Numbered from the stretch's first letter, positions 1-13,696 are shown. The stretch is 64,000 bases of DNA from Cellulomonas timonensis (GCF_900046455.1 NZ_FCOT01000013.1:1-64000); one strand, 5' to 3'. Program-made: numbers and translations. The notes: a model not told the origin generated them from the sequence alone.

Positions 1-5
1 GCGTC

Positions 6-27
6 TGTTCCTTGAGAACTCAACAGT
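6..27 (+). promoter_or_regulatory. rRNA leader boxA-like antitermination site
   Basis: The segment reads TGTTCCTTGAGAACTCAACA followed by GTG. It matches the TTGAGAACTCAACAGTG block commonly found in actinobacterial rRNA leaders next to boxA. A diverged copy (TTGAGAACTGCACAGTGG) lies in the 16S-23S spacer near 2124-2141. The rrn promoter itself must lie left of the window. The rest of the leader (28-243) holds no gene; bases 36-44 can pair with 1856-1864 and may form the base of the 16S processing stem. Confidence 0.6.
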
Positions 28-243
28 GTGCCAAGTAGTCGATGCCAAGATGGTTCATCGTCTGGTGGTTCCCCGCTTTTCGGTGGGGGGTTGCTGGTTG
101 GTGAGTCTTGGTTGACTGAGTGTGTCGTCCACCCCGTGGGTGGCATGCTCGAATCAGCCGAATTAACTGGTCCTGCTTTCGAGTGGGGCTGTTTCGTGTG
201 TCGGTTTCCTTGCCGCTTCGGTGGCAGGGTGCCATGAGACATC

Positions 244-5286
<5,043 letters not shown>

Positions 5287-5296
5287 TACATTGCTA

Positions 5297-5315
5297 CGCG
5301 TCCACTGTGCGGTTC
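5297..5315 (+). other. 23S processing stem, 3' arm
   Basis: This is the partner of 2128-2146 (CGCGTCCACTGTGCGGTTC). Together they form a 19-bp helix with one wobble pair at the base of 23S. It lies between the 3' end of 23S and the start of 5S. Confidence 0.8.
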
Positions 5316-5361
5316 CCGAGATACGAACGGGAATCATCCCGAGATTCATATCTCCATAGAG

Positions 5362-5479
5362 TTACGGCGGTCATAGCGAGGGGGAAACGCCCGGTCCCAT
5401 TCCGAACCCGGAAGCTAAGCCCCTCTGCGCCGATGGTACTGCACTCGCCAGGGTGTGGGAGAGTAGGTCGCCGCCGGAA
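5362..5479 (+). rRNA. rrf: 5S ribosomal RNA
   Basis: The segment begins TTACGGCGGTCATAGCG and ends GTAGGTCGCCGCCGGAAC. It contains the diagnostic central block CCCATTCCGAACCCGGAAG. Its ends pair (ACGGCGG with CCGCCG) to form helix I. Length is about 117 nt. It is the last gene of the operon and is followed directly by a terminator. Confidence 0.95.
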
Positions 5480-5487
5480 CATCATTC

Positions 5488-5520
5488 AGAAAGAGCCACC
5501 CCTATGGGGTGGCTCTTTCT
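5488..5520 (+). terminator. rRNA operon terminator
   Basis: A perfect 15-bp inverted repeat (AGAAAGAGCCACCCC / GGGGTGGCTCTTTCT) is separated by a three-base loop TAT. It starts 9 bases after 5S and is followed by TGCGTTTT. It is a strong factor-independent terminator at the expected place. Because the arms carry A and T tracts at both ends it could also work from the other strand. Confidence 0.93.
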
Positions 5521-5592
5521 GCGTTTTCCAGGGCATTCACGTGGAGTTCGTGCGCGGGCGGCCTCGCGCTCTTGCGCTGGTCAGTGCACGTC

Positions 5593-5628
5593 GAAGGGCC
5601 CGCAGGAGGCAGACTCCGCGGGCCCTTC
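5593..5628 (-). terminator. Hairpin downstream of glgB
   Basis: An 11-bp inverted repeat (GAAGGGCCCGC at 5593-5603, GCGGGCCCTTC at 5618-5628) lies 26 bases beyond the glgB stop codon. It probably ends leftward transcription from glgB. No long T run follows, as is common in high-GC genomes. Confidence 0.65.
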
Positions 5629-5653
5629 CACACATGCGGCTACGCCGCCGAGC

Positions 5654-7837
5654 TCACTCGGGGATGAGGTAGACGGCGCCGAGCGGAGGGACGCGGACCG
5701 TCGCGGAGAACGGACGGCCGTAGTGCGGCTGGGCGACGGCTTCCACCGCGCCGAGATTGCCCACACCGGAGCCTGAGTACGCCGTCGAGTCGGTGTTGAG
5801 GGCCTCGATCCAGCGGCCGCCCGTGGGCAGCGCCAGTCGGTAGCCCTCATGGGGCGTGCCGGCGAAGTTGACCACCACGGCGACCTGCCGGCCGGCCGAG
5901 TCCCGGCGCAGGTAGGCGAGGACGTTGTGGTCGGCGTCATTCGAGTCGATCCACTCGAAGCCCTGGGGCGAGCTGTCCAGCTCCCAGAGAGCCGGAGTCT
6001 CCCGGTACAGGCGATTCAGATCCCGGACGAGACGCTGGATGCCAGCGTGCGGCGCGCTGTCGAGCAGCCACCAGTCGAGGCTGCGGGACTCCGACCACTC
6101 GGCGCCCTGGCCGAACTCCGAGCCCATGAAGAGCAGCTGCTTGCCCGGGTGCGACCACTGATAGGCGAGCAGTGCGCGGACGTTCGCCAGTTTCTGCCAG
6201 TCGTCGCCGGGCATCTTGCCCATGAGCGAGCCCTTGCCATGCACCACCTCGTCATGGCTGATCGGCAGGATGAAATGCTCCGAGAAGGCGTACACCAGCG
6301 AGAACGTGGCCTCGTTGTGGTGATACCGGCGGTTGATCGGCTCCTCCGCGAGATAGCGCAGAGTGTCATTCATCCAGCCCATATTCCATTTGAATCCGAA
6401 GCCGAGGCCGCCGTGATCCGTGGGCGCCGTGACACCCGACCAGGCGGTCGACTCCTCGGCGATCATCATGACGCCGGGGCTGCGGCGGTACGCCGTGGCA
6501 TTGGCCTCCTGGATGAACGCGATCGCCTCGAGGTTCTCGCGTCCGCCGTGCACGTTCGGCCGCCACTGGCCGGGCTGGCGCGAGTAGTCGAGATAGAGCA
6601 TGGAGGCGACGGCGTCGACGCGGAGCGCGTCGATGTGGAACTCCTCAAGCCAGTACGTGGCGTTCGCTACCAGGAAGTTACGCACCTCCAGTCGCCCGTA
6701 GTTGAAGACGAAGGTGCCCCAGTCGGGCTGCTCTCCGAGGAGAGGGTCTGGGTGCTCGTAGAGCGGGGTGCCGTCGAACCGGGCGAGTGCCCACTCGTCC
6801 TTGGGGAAGTGGGCGGGCACCCAGTCGAGGATCACGCCGACGCCGGCGCGGTGCAGGGTGTCGACGAGGTGCCGGAAGTCGTCGGGGTGCCCGAAGCGCG
6901 AGGTCGGCGCGTAATACGAGGACACCTGGTAGCCCCAGGAGCCGCCGAAAGGATGCTCCGCCACGGGCATCAGCTCGACGTGGGTGAATCCGAGGTCCAC
7001 GACGTACTCGGTGAGCTGGGTGGCCAGCTCGCGGTACGACAGGCCCGCGCGCCACGAGCCGAGGTGCACCTCGTAGATGCTCACCGGCCCGGTGTGCGGG
7101 TCGCGCGAGGCCCGGCCAGCCAGCCAGGCGTCGTCGGTCCAGGAGTAGCGGCTCTCGACGACCACCGACGCGGTCGCGGGCGGCACCTCGGTGCCCTTGG
7201 CCAGCGGGTCGGCCTTCTGCCGCCAGGAGCCGTCACGGCCCAGAATCTCGAACTTGTACCGGGCGCCAGCGTCGACCCCGGGGATGAAGAGCTCCCACAC
7301 ACCGCTCTCGCCGAGTGAGCGCATCGCGTTCTGGGTGCCCTGCCAGTGGTTGAAGTCCCCGACCACCCGCACCGCCACGGCGTTGGGGGCCCAGACGGCG
7401 AACGCCGTGCCCCGGACCTCGCCGAGGACGCTCGGGTACGTGTGGGGGTTGGCGCCGAGCACCGTCCACAACTCCTCGTGCCGGCCCTCGCGGATGAGGT
7501 GGCGGTCGAGCTCGTGCACCGTGGGCAGGAACCGGTAGGGATCGTCGGCGCGAGTGGTGTGGCCGGCGTAGGTGACGTCCAGGCGGTAGTCCGGCACCTG
7601 CTCGCCGGGCAGGACGGCGAACCAGATGCCGTCGAGCTCATGGGTTGCGGAGACCGCGCCCTGGGGGGTCACGATCTCCACGGAGTCGGCCAATGGCCGC
7701 AGCACCCGGATCGTCGTCCGCCCGTTGCCCACATGGGGGCCGAGCACGGAGTGCGGTTCATGGGAGACGCCCTGGGCGACCGCGCGCAGCAGTGCGGGGT
7801 CGACGGGGACGGGGATGAGCTCGGCCTGCCGGTTCAT
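5654..7837 (-). CDS. glgB: 1,4-alpha-glucan branching enzyme GlgB
   Basis: This GH13 enzyme of 727 residues makes alpha-1,6 branches in glycogen-like alpha-glucan in the cytoplasm. An N-terminal CBM48-type beta-sandwich (from about 30, with SVLGPHVG) and a second one ending near 230 precede the catalytic barrel. Barrel motifs include [18 protein letters not shown], the nucleophile in [10 protein letters not shown] (about D408), the acid/base in IAEESTAW (about E460) and [12 protein letters not shown]. Length equals that of the actinobacterial family. ATG 7837 is chosen because an in-frame TTG 12 bases earlier would add only four residues. It is separated from the other alpha-glucan genes (39.7-51.8 kb) by more than 30 kb, although in many actinobacteria glgB adjoins glgE-treS-pep2. 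The gene upstream, 60 bases away on the same strand, encodes the LacI-like protein. Confidence 0.96.
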   Translation of the reverse strand: MNRQAELIPVPVDPALLRAVAQGVSHEPHSVLGPHVGNGRTTIRVLRPLADSVEIVTPQGAVSATHELDGIWFAVLPGEQVPDYRLDVTYAGHTTRADDPYRFLPTVHELDRHLIREGRHEELWTVLGANPHTYPSVLGEVRGTAFAVWAPNAVAVRVVGDFNHWQGTQNAMRSLGESGVWELFIPGVDAGARYKFEILGRDGSWRQKADPLAKGTEVPPATASVVVESRYSWTDDAWLAGRASRDPHTGPVSIYEVHLGSWRAGLSYRELATQLTEYVVDLGFTHVELMPVAEHPFGGSWGYQVSSYYAPTSRFGHPDDFRHLVDTLHRAGVGVILDWVPAHFPKDEWALARFDGTPLYEHPDPLLGEQPDWGTFVFNYGRLEVRNFLVANATYWLEEFHIDALRVDAVASMLYLDYSRQPGQWRPNVHGGRENLEAIAFIQEANATAYRRSPGVMMIAEESTAWSGVTAPTDHGGLGFGFKWNMGWMNDTLRYLAEEPINRRYHHNEATFSLVYAFSEHFILPISHDEVVHGKGSLMGKMPGDDWQKLANVRALLAYQWSHPGKQLLFMGSEFGQGAEWSESRSLDWWLLDSAPHAGIQRLVRDLNRLYRETPALWELDSSPQGFEWIDSNDADHNVLAYLRRDSAGRQVAVVVNFAGTPHEGYRLALPTGGRWIEALNTDSTAYSGSGVGNLGAVEAVAQPHYGRPFSATVRVPPLGAVYLIPE

Positions 7838-7897
7838 GCCCCTACCCAACCACCACGAGGGGCGCCATGCAGCGTCTCCACGCGGGGAACTGCGAGG

Positions 7898-8743
7898 TCA
7901 GCGCGTGAAGGAGGCGGTGGAGCCCCGTGCGACGAGGCAGGGGAGAGGCGCCATGTGGGAGGCGACGGGACCGCCGGCGAGCAGGTTGAGCACGCAGTCG
8001 GCGGCCTGCGCGCCCATCGCGTACACGTCCAGGCTCATCGCGGACAGCGGCGGGTGGGCCAGGCGGCACAGCGCCGAGTCGTCCCACGCCAGGATCGAGA
8101 GCCGCTCGGGCACTGAGACGCCCATCTCCTGGGCGACGCCCAGCCCGGCGAGGGCCATCACATCGTTGTCGTAAACGATCGCGGACGGGGCGCCGCGGCG
8201 GCCGAGGAGCGCCCGCGTCGAGCGGGTCCCGGACAGCTCGGTGTAGTCGCCCTCGACGACCGTGCCCTCGGCGCCGCGGCGAGTGCACTCGGACAGGAAG
8301 GCCTCGGTGCGGGTCTGCGTGTGGGCGAGGGTGCTGGGCCCGCTGACCCGCGCCAGGTGGAGGTGGCCGAGCGAGACGAGGTGGGCCACCGCGTCGCGCA
8401 TCGCCTGGGCGTTGTCGATCCACACGTTGGAGAACGGCAGGTCGCGGGTGGGCCCGCCGATGACGACGGCGGGGATGCCGAGCTCGGTGAGGATCGGCAG
8501 GCGGGGATCCTCGGCGACGACGTTGACGACGACGACGGCGTCGACCATCTCGCCCTTGCCCCAGCGCCGGTACGCCGCGATCTCGGCGTCGTGGTCGGGC
8601 ACGACGTGCAGCAGCAGCGAGCGCCCGTCGGAGGCGAGGACCTCCTCGATGCCGGCGATCAGCTCCATGAAGAACGGCTCGAGGCCCAGCATGCGGGCGG
8701 GTCGAGCCAGCACCAGTCCGACGGCGTCCGCCCTGCTCTTCAC
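7898..8743 (-). CDS. LacI/GalR-type sugar-binding protein lacking the DNA-binding domain
   Basis: The protein has 281 residues and is a LacI-family effector-binding domain of the periplasmic-binding-protein fold. Motifs include ADAVGLVLARP at the very N-terminus, FFMELIAGIEEVL, PAVVIGGP, GHLHLARVSGP, AIVYDNDVMALAG and ERLSILAWDDS. The roughly 55-residue helix-turn-helix that normally precedes this domain is absent, and none is found in the other frames upstream. GTG 8743 looks like the true start because TAGGCT lies exactly 7 bases before it, an arrangement typical of leaderless transcripts. It is therefore probably an intact short gene rather than a misannotated start. Whether it regulates anything is unknown. 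It may sense a sugar and act through a partner, or be a decayed repressor. It lies upstream of glgB on the same strand. Confidence 0.8.
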   Translation of the reverse strand: MKSRADAVGLVLARPARMLGLEPFFMELIAGIEEVLASDGRSLLLHVVPDHDAEIAAYRRWGKGEMVDAVVVVNVVAEDPRLPILTELGIPAVVIGGPTRDLPFSNVWIDNAQAMRDAVAHLVSLGHLHLARVSGPSTLAHTQTRTEAFLSECTRRGAEGTVVEGDYTELSGTRSTRALLGRRGAPSAIVYDNDVMALAGLGVAQEMGVSVPERLSILAWDDSALCRLAHPPLSAMSLDVYAMGAQAADCVLNLLAGGPVASHMAPLPCLVARGSTASFTR

Positions 8744-8750
8744 GCGGGTC

Positions 8751-8756
8751 AGCCTA
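8751..8756 (-). promoter_or_regulatory. Candidate -10 of leaderless LacI-like gene
   Basis: TAGGCT on the minus strand ends 7 bases before GTG 8743. No Shine-Dalgarno sequence is present. This matches the TANNNT plus 6-7 bases pattern found at many other starts in this window. Confidence 0.5.
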
Positions 8757-8851
8757 GTGCCGCGGGCATCGCGCCGGGGCGGGGCGCGTCGGGGCCCCGG
8801 GCGCGCGGGGTGATGGCGCAGGCGCGGTGGGGCGCGATACACTTCCCGTTC

Positions 8852-8869
8852 ATACCGAACAGTCGGTTT
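8852..8869. promoter_or_regulatory. TetR-type operator, site 1
   Basis: ATACCGAACAGTCGGTTT is an inverted repeat (ACCGA-n4-TCGGT) 24 bases before the SDR start at 8894. A likely -10, TACACT, is at 8838-8843, so the site covers the start of transcription. The same element appears at 12053-12070, 21324-21341 and 27482-27499, each in front of an operon of the same catabolic island. The TetR gene in the operon downstream is the most likely binder, which would make this the autoregulatory site. Confidence 0.8.
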
Positions 8870-8893
8870 GTCAGACAGGAGCGAAGGGGCCCC

Positions 8894-9649
8894 GTGAGAC
8901 GATTCGAAGGCGACGTCGCCGTCGTGACAGGCGCGAGCCGGGGAATCGGCCTCGCCATCGCGGAACGGCTCGTCTTCGAAGGCGCCCGCGTCGTGCTGAC
9001 GGCCCGCGACGAGGACGTGTTGCGACAGGCCGCCGCGAGGATCGGACCGCCCGAGCGCGTGCTCTGTGTCGCAGGGCGCGCCGACGACCCCGCGCATCGG
9101 GCCAGCGTGCTCGACCTGGTGGACCGCGAGCTGGGCCAGCTCGACCTGCTCGTCAACAACGCCGGGGTCAACCCCGCGTATGGGCCGGCGCTCGAGATCG
9201 AGGTCTCGGTGGTCCGCAAGATCCTGGACCTCAACGTCGTGGCGGCGCTCGAGTGGTCGCGAGACGCCATGGCCCACGGACTGGGCGACGGCGACGGCGG
9301 CGCCATCGTCAACATCGCGTCGATCGCGGGCCTCACGGCGAGCCCCGGTATCGCGTTCTACGGGGTGTCGAAGGCCGCGCTGATCTCCCTGACCACCCAG
9401 CTCGCCTACGAGCTCGCGCCCCGGGTGCGTGTCAACGCCGTGGCGCCCGCAGTGATCAAGACGGACTTCGCCAAGGTCCTCTACGCGGGACGCGAGGAGC
9501 AGGTGGCCGCGTCCTATCCTCTTGCCAGGCTGGGCGTCCCGGCGGACGTGTCGGGGCCCGTGGCGTTCCTGCTCTCGCGCGACGCCGGCTGGATCACCGG
9601 GCAGACGCTCGTCATCGACGGCGGCGGCTCCATCCGCCCGGTCTCCTGA
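8894..9649 (+). CDS. SDR-family oxidoreductase (FabG-like)
   Basis: This short-chain dehydrogenase has 251 residues. The Rossmann glycine motif TGASRGIGLAIA is near residue 13, the structural NNAGVN motif near 90, and the catalytic Ser-Tyr-Lys set in NIASIAGL and FYGVSK near 140-157. The C-terminal GQTLVIDGGG block is standard for classical SDRs. Within a beta-oxidation island it may be a 3-hydroxyacyl-CoA or alcohol dehydrogenase; the exact substrate cannot be read. GTG 8894 is preceded by AGGAG and AAGGGG. It is the first gene of the SDR-tetR-QOR-SDR operon and lies just downstream of TetR-type operator 1. Confidence 0.9.
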   Translation: MRRFEGDVAVVTGASRGIGLAIAERLVFEGARVVLTARDEDVLRQAAARIGPPERVLCVAGRADDPAHRASVLDLVDRELGQLDLLVNNAGVNPAYGPALEIEVSVVRKILDLNVVAALEWSRDAMAHGLGDGDGGAIVNIASIAGLTASPGIAFYGVSKAALISLTTQLAYELAPRVRVNAVAPAVIKTDFAKVLYAGREEQVAASYPLARLGVPADVSGPVAFLLSRDAGWITGQTLVIDGGGSIRPVS

Positions 9650-9665
9650 GGAAGAAGGACAACCA

Positions 9666-10262
9666 GTGAAGAACTCCAGCGTCCAGGACAGCGTCAAGAA
9701 GGCCGCTGTCGACCTGTTCGCGAGCCAGGGCTACGCCACGACCTCGGTGCAGCAGATCGTCGAGGCGGCGGGTGTCACCAAGGGCGCGATGTACCACTAC
9801 TTCCGCTCCAAGGACGACCTGCTGTTCGCGATCTACGAGCAGCTGCTGACCCTGCAGAGCGAGCACCTCGCGGAGATCGTCGACAGTGGCCTGCCCACCG
9901 ACGCGACGCTGCGCGCGGTGTGCGTGGACGTCATCGAGACGTCCATCGACTACCTGCCCGAGGGCACCGTCTTCTTCAGGTCCGTCCACATGCTCGCGCA
10001 GGACCGGCAGGAGGAGGTGACACGGCGGCGACGGCAGTACCACGACGACTTCGCCAGGATCATCGAGCGTGGGCAGCGGGAGGGCCTGTACCGCGTGGAC
10101 GTGCCGCGGGCGGTGCTCGTGGCGCACTTCTTCTCCGATGTCCACTACCTCTCGCACTGGTACTCGCCCGCGGGGCCGGAGAGCAAGGGCGAGATCGCCG
10201 CGCAGCTCACAGACCTGTTCCTGGTCAGCCTGCGGTCGGGTGCGGGACAGGGCACGCGATGA
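9666..10262 (+). CDS. TetR-family transcriptional regulator, probable master regulator of the island
   Basis: The protein has 198 residues. An N-terminal TetR helix-turn-helix (QQIVEAAGVTKGAMYHYFRS at about 28-47, followed by KDDLL) precedes an all-helical ligand domain. GTG 9666 follows AGGAAGAAGGA. The gene sits 16 bases after the first SDR and overlaps the next gene (ATGA), so it is co-transcribed with enzymes. TetR proteins of this type usually repress until an acyl-CoA or related ligand binds. Four identical-type inverted repeats occur in front of the island's operons, one before this operon, so autoregulation and control of a small regulon are inferred. The ligand is unknown. Confidence 0.9.
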   Translation: MKNSSVQDSVKKAAVDLFASQGYATTSVQQIVEAAGVTKGAMYHYFRSKDDLLFAIYEQLLTLQSEHLAEIVDSGLPTDATLRAVCVDVIETSIDYLPEGTVFFRSVHMLAQDRQEEVTRRRRQYHDDFARIIERGQREGLYRVDVPRAVLVAHFFSDVHYLSHWYSPAGPESKGEIAAQLTDLFLVSLRSGAGQGTR

Positions 10263-11239
10263 TGCGCGCCTGGCAGGCGCAGGCCGCCGGCGAGCCGAGG
10301 GACGTGCTCCGGCTCGTCGACGTCGAGCGCCCGGAGGCCGGACCCGGCCAGGTGCTGGTGCGCGCGCTGGCGGTCGCGGCCAACTTCCCGGACGTGCTGC
10401 TGGCGCGTGGCCAGTACCAGGTCAAGCCGCCGCTGCCGTTCACGCCCGGCATCGAGCTGTGCGGCGAGGTCGTCGCCGTGGGGGAGGGCGTGTCGCGCCT
10501 GGCGCCGGGGCAGCGGGTGATCGGCTCGAAGATCGGGGTGCTTGCGGAGTACTCGGTGCTCGACGCCGCGCTCGTGTTCCCGGCGCCCGAGCCGCTGAGC
10601 GACGCCGAGGCGGCGGCGCTGTACGTGGGCCACCAGACAGGGCACTTCGGGCTGCACCGGCGGGCCCGGATCCAGGCGGGGGAGACGCTGCTGGTGCATG
10701 CCGCCGCGGGCGGGGTGGGCACCGCCGCCGTGCAGCTCGGCAAGGCCGCCGGGGCGCGGGTGGTCGGCGTGGTCGGCACGGCCGCGAAGGCAGGCGTCGC
10801 CCGCGCCGCAGGCGCCGATGTGGTGGTGGACCGCAGTGCGGAGGACTTCGTCGACGTGGTCATGGAGGCCACGGGCGGGCGCGGCGCCGACGTCGTCTAC
10901 GACCCCGTGGGCGGGGACGCGTTCGACAGGTCCACGCGGTGCATCGCGTTCGAGGGGCGGATCGTCGTGGTCGGGTTCGCCGGTGGCGTCATCCAGACCG
11001 CCCGTGCGAGCCATGCCCTGCTGAAGAACTACGCGGTGCTGGGCCTGTACTGGGGGCTGTACGCGGAGCGCCGCCCGGACCTGGTCGCGGCGACCCACGA
11101 CGAGCTGACCCGGTTGGCATGGGCCGGGCAGGTGCGGCCGGTGGTGCGGCAGATCGTGCCGTTCGCCCAGGCGGCCGACGCGATCCAGGAGCTCGCCGGT
11201 GGCGTCACCGTCGGCCGGGTGGTCATCGCGATGGAGTGA
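10259..11239 (+). CDS. NAD(P)H:quinone oxidoreductase-like MDR protein
   Basis: The protein has 326 residues and is a zinc-free medium-chain dehydrogenase/reductase. A GroES-like N-terminal half (FPDVLLARGQYQ, PFTPGIELCGEV) precedes an NAD(P)-binding Rossmann half with HAAAGGVGTAAVQLGKAAGA near 145-164 and VVYDPVGGDAF near 210. Zinc-ligand cysteines are absent. Members reduce quinones, enones or acrylyl/crotonyl-CoA type substrates, so here it may reduce an unsaturated intermediate. The start ATG 10259 overlaps the tetR stop; a second ATG follows immediately. It belongs to the TetR-controlled operon. Confidence 0.88.
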   Translation: MMRAWQAQAAGEPRDVLRLVDVERPEAGPGQVLVRALAVAANFPDVLLARGQYQVKPPLPFTPGIELCGEVVAVGEGVSRLAPGQRVIGSKIGVLAEYSVLDAALVFPAPEPLSDAEAAALYVGHQTGHFGLHRRARIQAGETLLVHAAAGGVGTAAVQLGKAAGARVVGVVGTAAKAGVARAAGADVVVDRSAEDFVDVVMEATGGRGADVVYDPVGGDAFDRSTRCIAFEGRIVVVGFAGGVIQTARASHALLKNYAVLGLYWGLYAERRPDLVAATHDELTRLAWAGQVRPVVRQIVPFAQAADAIQELAGGVTVGRVVIAME

Positions 11240-11291
11240 CGACGACGGCGGCCCGGCCGGGCGCGCCGCGAAGACCCGGAAGAGGTGCGCA

Positions 11292-12026
11292 GTGGGACGA
11301 GTCGACGGCAAGGTCGCCATCGTGACGGGCGGATCGCGGGGTCTGGGCGCCGCCTACTCCCGGGCGCTGGTGCGCGAGGGGGCTCGGGTGATGGTCGGCG
11401 ACGTGCTCGACGACGAGGGCAAGGTCCTCGCCGACGAGCTGGGCGAGGGCGCCGTCTACCAGCACCTGGACGTCACCCAGGAGAGCGCGTGGGCGGCTGC
11501 GGTGGCGGCCGCCGAGCAGGCGTTCGGACCGGTGGACGTGCTGGTCAACAACGCGGGCGTCGCGAGCGCCGGGTCGGTGGAGTCGTACCCGATGGAGAGC
11601 TGGAACGCGACGCTCGCGGTCAACCTCACGGGCGTGTTCCTGGGCATCCGGGCTGTGGTGCCGGGGATGAAGGTGTTGGGCCGCGGGTCCATCGTCAACG
11701 TGTCGTCGGTGGAGGGGCTGCGCGGGAGTGCGGCGCTGCACGGGTACGTGGCCAGCAAGTTCGCCGTGCGGGGCCTGACCAAGTCGGTGGCGATGGAGGT
11801 GGGGCGGCACGGCATCCGCGTCAACTCGATCCACCCGGGGTTCATTCTCAGCGCGATGACGGAGCGGCTGGACCCGGAGCACCTGCCGATCCCGCTGGGG
11901 CGGCCTGCCACGGCGGAGGAGGTTGCCGGGACCGTCCTGTTCTTGGTGAGCGACGAGTCGTCGTACTCGACGGGGGCGGAGTTCGTGGTGGACGGCGGGC
12001 TCGTCGCGGGGGTCGGTCACCGCTAA
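11292..12026 (+). CDS. SDR-family oxidoreductase
   Basis: This classical SDR has 244 residues. Cofactor motif TGGSRGLGAAYS is near residue 13, NNAGVASAG near 85, and catalytic residues are in NVSSVEGLRG and YVASK near 137-155. The sequence resembles the FabG3 / 3-alpha(20-beta)-hydroxysteroid dehydrogenase group, but closely related SDRs act on many hydroxyl compounds. GTG 11292 follows AGAGG. The gene starts 52 bases after the quinone-oxidoreductase-like gene and is the last gene of that operon; the next promoter, with operator 2, lies directly behind it. Confidence 0.9.
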   Translation: MGRVDGKVAIVTGGSRGLGAAYSRALVREGARVMVGDVLDDEGKVLADELGEGAVYQHLDVTQESAWAAAVAAAEQAFGPVDVLVNNAGVASAGSVESYPMESWNATLAVNLTGVFLGIRAVVPGMKVLGRGSIVNVSSVEGLRGSAALHGYVASKFAVRGLTKSVAMEVGRHGIRVNSIHPGFILSAMTERLDPEHLPIPLGRPATAEEVAGTVLFLVSDESSYSTGAEFVVDGGLVAGVGHR

Positions 12027-12052
12027 GAGAAGGGCAGTTCGGTCACAACGGC

Positions 12053-12070
12053 ATACCGTCTAGTCGGTTT
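12053..12070. promoter_or_regulatory. TetR-type operator, site 2 (Liv transporter promoter)
   Basis: ATACCGTCTAGTCGGTTT lies 40 bases before the first gene of the Liv-type ABC transporter. TACGGT at 12075-12080 is a plausible -10, so the operator fills the -35/spacer region and binding would block RNA polymerase. It differs from site 3 at only one base. Confidence 0.82.
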
Positions 12071-12110
12071 CTTGCTACGGTGGGCACACGACCGACACGA
12101 CGAGGTGTTC

Positions 12111-12932
12111 ATGTCACGCAGCTCCCCGGCCACAGCCGCCACCGAGCGGCTCTCGCTACACAACGTCAGCGTGCGCTTCGGCGGCGTCCAGGCGCTCGAC
12201 CAGGTGAGCCTCACCGTCTCCGACGGCGAGGTGGTCGGCCTCATCGGCCCGAACGGCGCGGGCAAGACCACCCTCTTCAACGTGGTCTGCGGGATCGTGC
12301 GCCCCACGAGCGGGGAGGTGCGCCTGGGCGGCACGCCGCAGCGCCCCGTCACCCACCGGCTGGTGCGCGACGGCGTGGCCCGCACGTTGCAAGGGCTCGG
12401 GTTGTTCGCCGGGCTCACCGTGCGCGAGAACGTCATGGCCGGGCTCAGCTCGACGGTGCCCGGCATGGCCGCCGCAGCCATCGGCGCGCACCGCATGCTG
12501 CGGCACGATCGGGAGGCGGCGCGGCGCGCCGAGGACGTGCTCGACGAGCTCGGCGTCCTCGACGCCGCCGATCGGCGCCCGGGCGACCTGCCGTACCCCG
12601 TCAGGAAGCGGGTCGCGCTGGCGCGCGCGCTCGTGAGCGAGCCGGCGCTGCTGCTGCTCGACGAGCCGGCCGGGGGGCTGGGCGCCGCCGACATCGCCGA
12701 CCTCGCCCGGACCGTTCGGGACCTCGCGGCCACACGCGGCTGCGCGATCCTGCTCGTGGAGCACCACGTCGACCTGGTGATGTCGCTGTGCGACCGGGTC
12801 GCGGTGCTGGACTTCGGCCGGCTGATCGCCGACGGGGCCCCGCAGGAGGTGCGCGCCGATCCTGCGGTAGTCGACGCCTACCTGGGGATCGAGGCGCCCA
12901 CGGCGCCGCGCGCCAGCGGGGGAGCGGCATGA
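12111..12932 (+). CDS. Liv-type ABC transporter ATP-binding protein (LivG-like)
   Basis: The protein has 273 residues. Walker A GPNGAGKTT is near 49, Walker B LLLLDEPAGGLG near 180 and the switch histidine in LLVEHHVDLVMSLCD near 218. The ABC signature is degenerate (LPYPVRKR in place of LSGGQ), a departure often seen in this branch of LivG-like proteins. It energises a five-component importer of the branched-chain amino acid type. Such importers near acyl-CoA ligases often take up carboxylic acids rather than amino acids. ATG 12111 is chosen because the upstream extension would cross the promoter. The stop overlaps the next start (ATGA). Confidence 0.93.
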   Translation: MSRSSPATAATERLSLHNVSVRFGGVQALDQVSLTVSDGEVVGLIGPNGAGKTTLFNVVCGIVRPTSGEVRLGGTPQRPVTHRLVRDGVARTLQGLGLFAGLTVRENVMAGLSSTVPGMAAAAIGAHRMLRHDREAARRAEDVLDELGVLDAADRRPGDLPYPVRKRVALARALVSEPALLLLDEPAGGLGAADIADLARTVRDLAATRGCAILLVEHHVDLVMSLCDRVAVLDFGRLIADGAPQEVRADPAVVDAYLGIEAPTAPRASGGAA

Positions 12933-13696
12933 GCGCCGGCGTCGTGGCTCCCCGCGCCGGGACGCCGCCGGAGGCCGCCGGCGAGCCGCTGCTCGACGTG
13001 GCCGGGCTCACCGCCGGGTACGGGGGTACCCCGGTGCTGCACGACGTGGCGCTGCGCGTCCCGGCCGGCGACGTCGTGGCGGTGGTCGGGGCGAACGGCG
13101 CGGGGAAGACGACGCTGCTGCGCGCCCTGTCGGGCCTGGTGCGGCCGCGCGCCGGGACCGTGCGGCTCGGCGGCGCCGACCTGCTGGCCGTCCCCGTCGA
13201 GCACCGGGTACGCGCGGGGCTCGCGCACGTGCCGGAGGGGCACGGAGTGATCGCCGAGCTGACAGTCGACGAGAACCTGCGGCTCGGCGGCCTGTGGCGC
13301 GGCGGCGGACGCGACCTGCGCGACGCCGTCGACGAGGTGTACGCGCTGTTCGAGCCGCTCGCCCGACGCGTCGCCAGCCCCGGCCACCAGCTCTCCGGGG
13401 GTGAGCGGCAGATGCTCGCCGTCGGCCGCGCGCTCGTCTCCCGCCCCCGGCTGCTGCTGCTCGACGAGCCATCGCTCGGCCTGGCCCCCCGCGTCGTCGC
13501 CGACATCATGGCGATGCTGCGCCGGCTCTGCGACGACCACGGGCTGACGATCCTGCTCGTCGAGCAGAACGTGCGCAGCGCGCTGTCCGTCGCCGACGTG
13601 GGCGTCGTGCTGCACCTGGGCCAGGTCGTCGCCACCCGCCCCGCGCGCTCGTTGCTCCACGACGACGCGCTCCGCCACGCCTACCTGGGGTTCTGA
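12929..13696 (+). CDS. Liv-type ABC transporter ATP-binding protein (LivF-like)
   Basis: The protein has 255 residues. Walker A GANGAGKTT is near 55, the signature LSGGERQMLAVGRAL near 158 and Walker B LLLLDEPSLGLAP near 177. It is the second nucleotide-binding subunit and forms a heterodimer with the LivG-like protein. ATG 12929 overlaps the upstream stop by four bases and its own stop overlaps the permease start by one base, so translation is coupled. Confidence 0.93.
   Translation: MSAGVVAPRAGTPPEAAGEPLLDVAGLTAGYGGTPVLHDVALRVPAGDVVAVVGANGAGKTTLLRALSGLVRPRAGTVRLGGADLLAVPVEHRVRAGLAHVPEGHGVIAELTVDENLRLGGLWRGGGRDLRDAVDEVYALFEPLARRVASPGHQLSGGERQMLAVGRALVSRPRLLLLDEPSLGLAPRVVADIMAMLRRLCDDHGLTILLVEQNVRSALSVADVGVVLHLGQVVATRPARSLLHDDALRHAYLGF

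Noticed and set aside
5849-7318. Long open frame of 489 codons on the plus strand opposite glgB
   Set aside because: It is antisense to a clear GH13 enzyme. High GC content keeps the opposite frame open; it has no recognisable domain and an abnormal composition. The same applies to antisense frames opposite glgE, treS, glgP and others.
8744-9697. N-terminal extension of the LacI-like gene across the divergent SDR gene
   Set aside because: The extension is antisense to the SDR, contains no helix-turn-helix and would erase the promoter region. The short start with a -10 at 7 bases is preferred.
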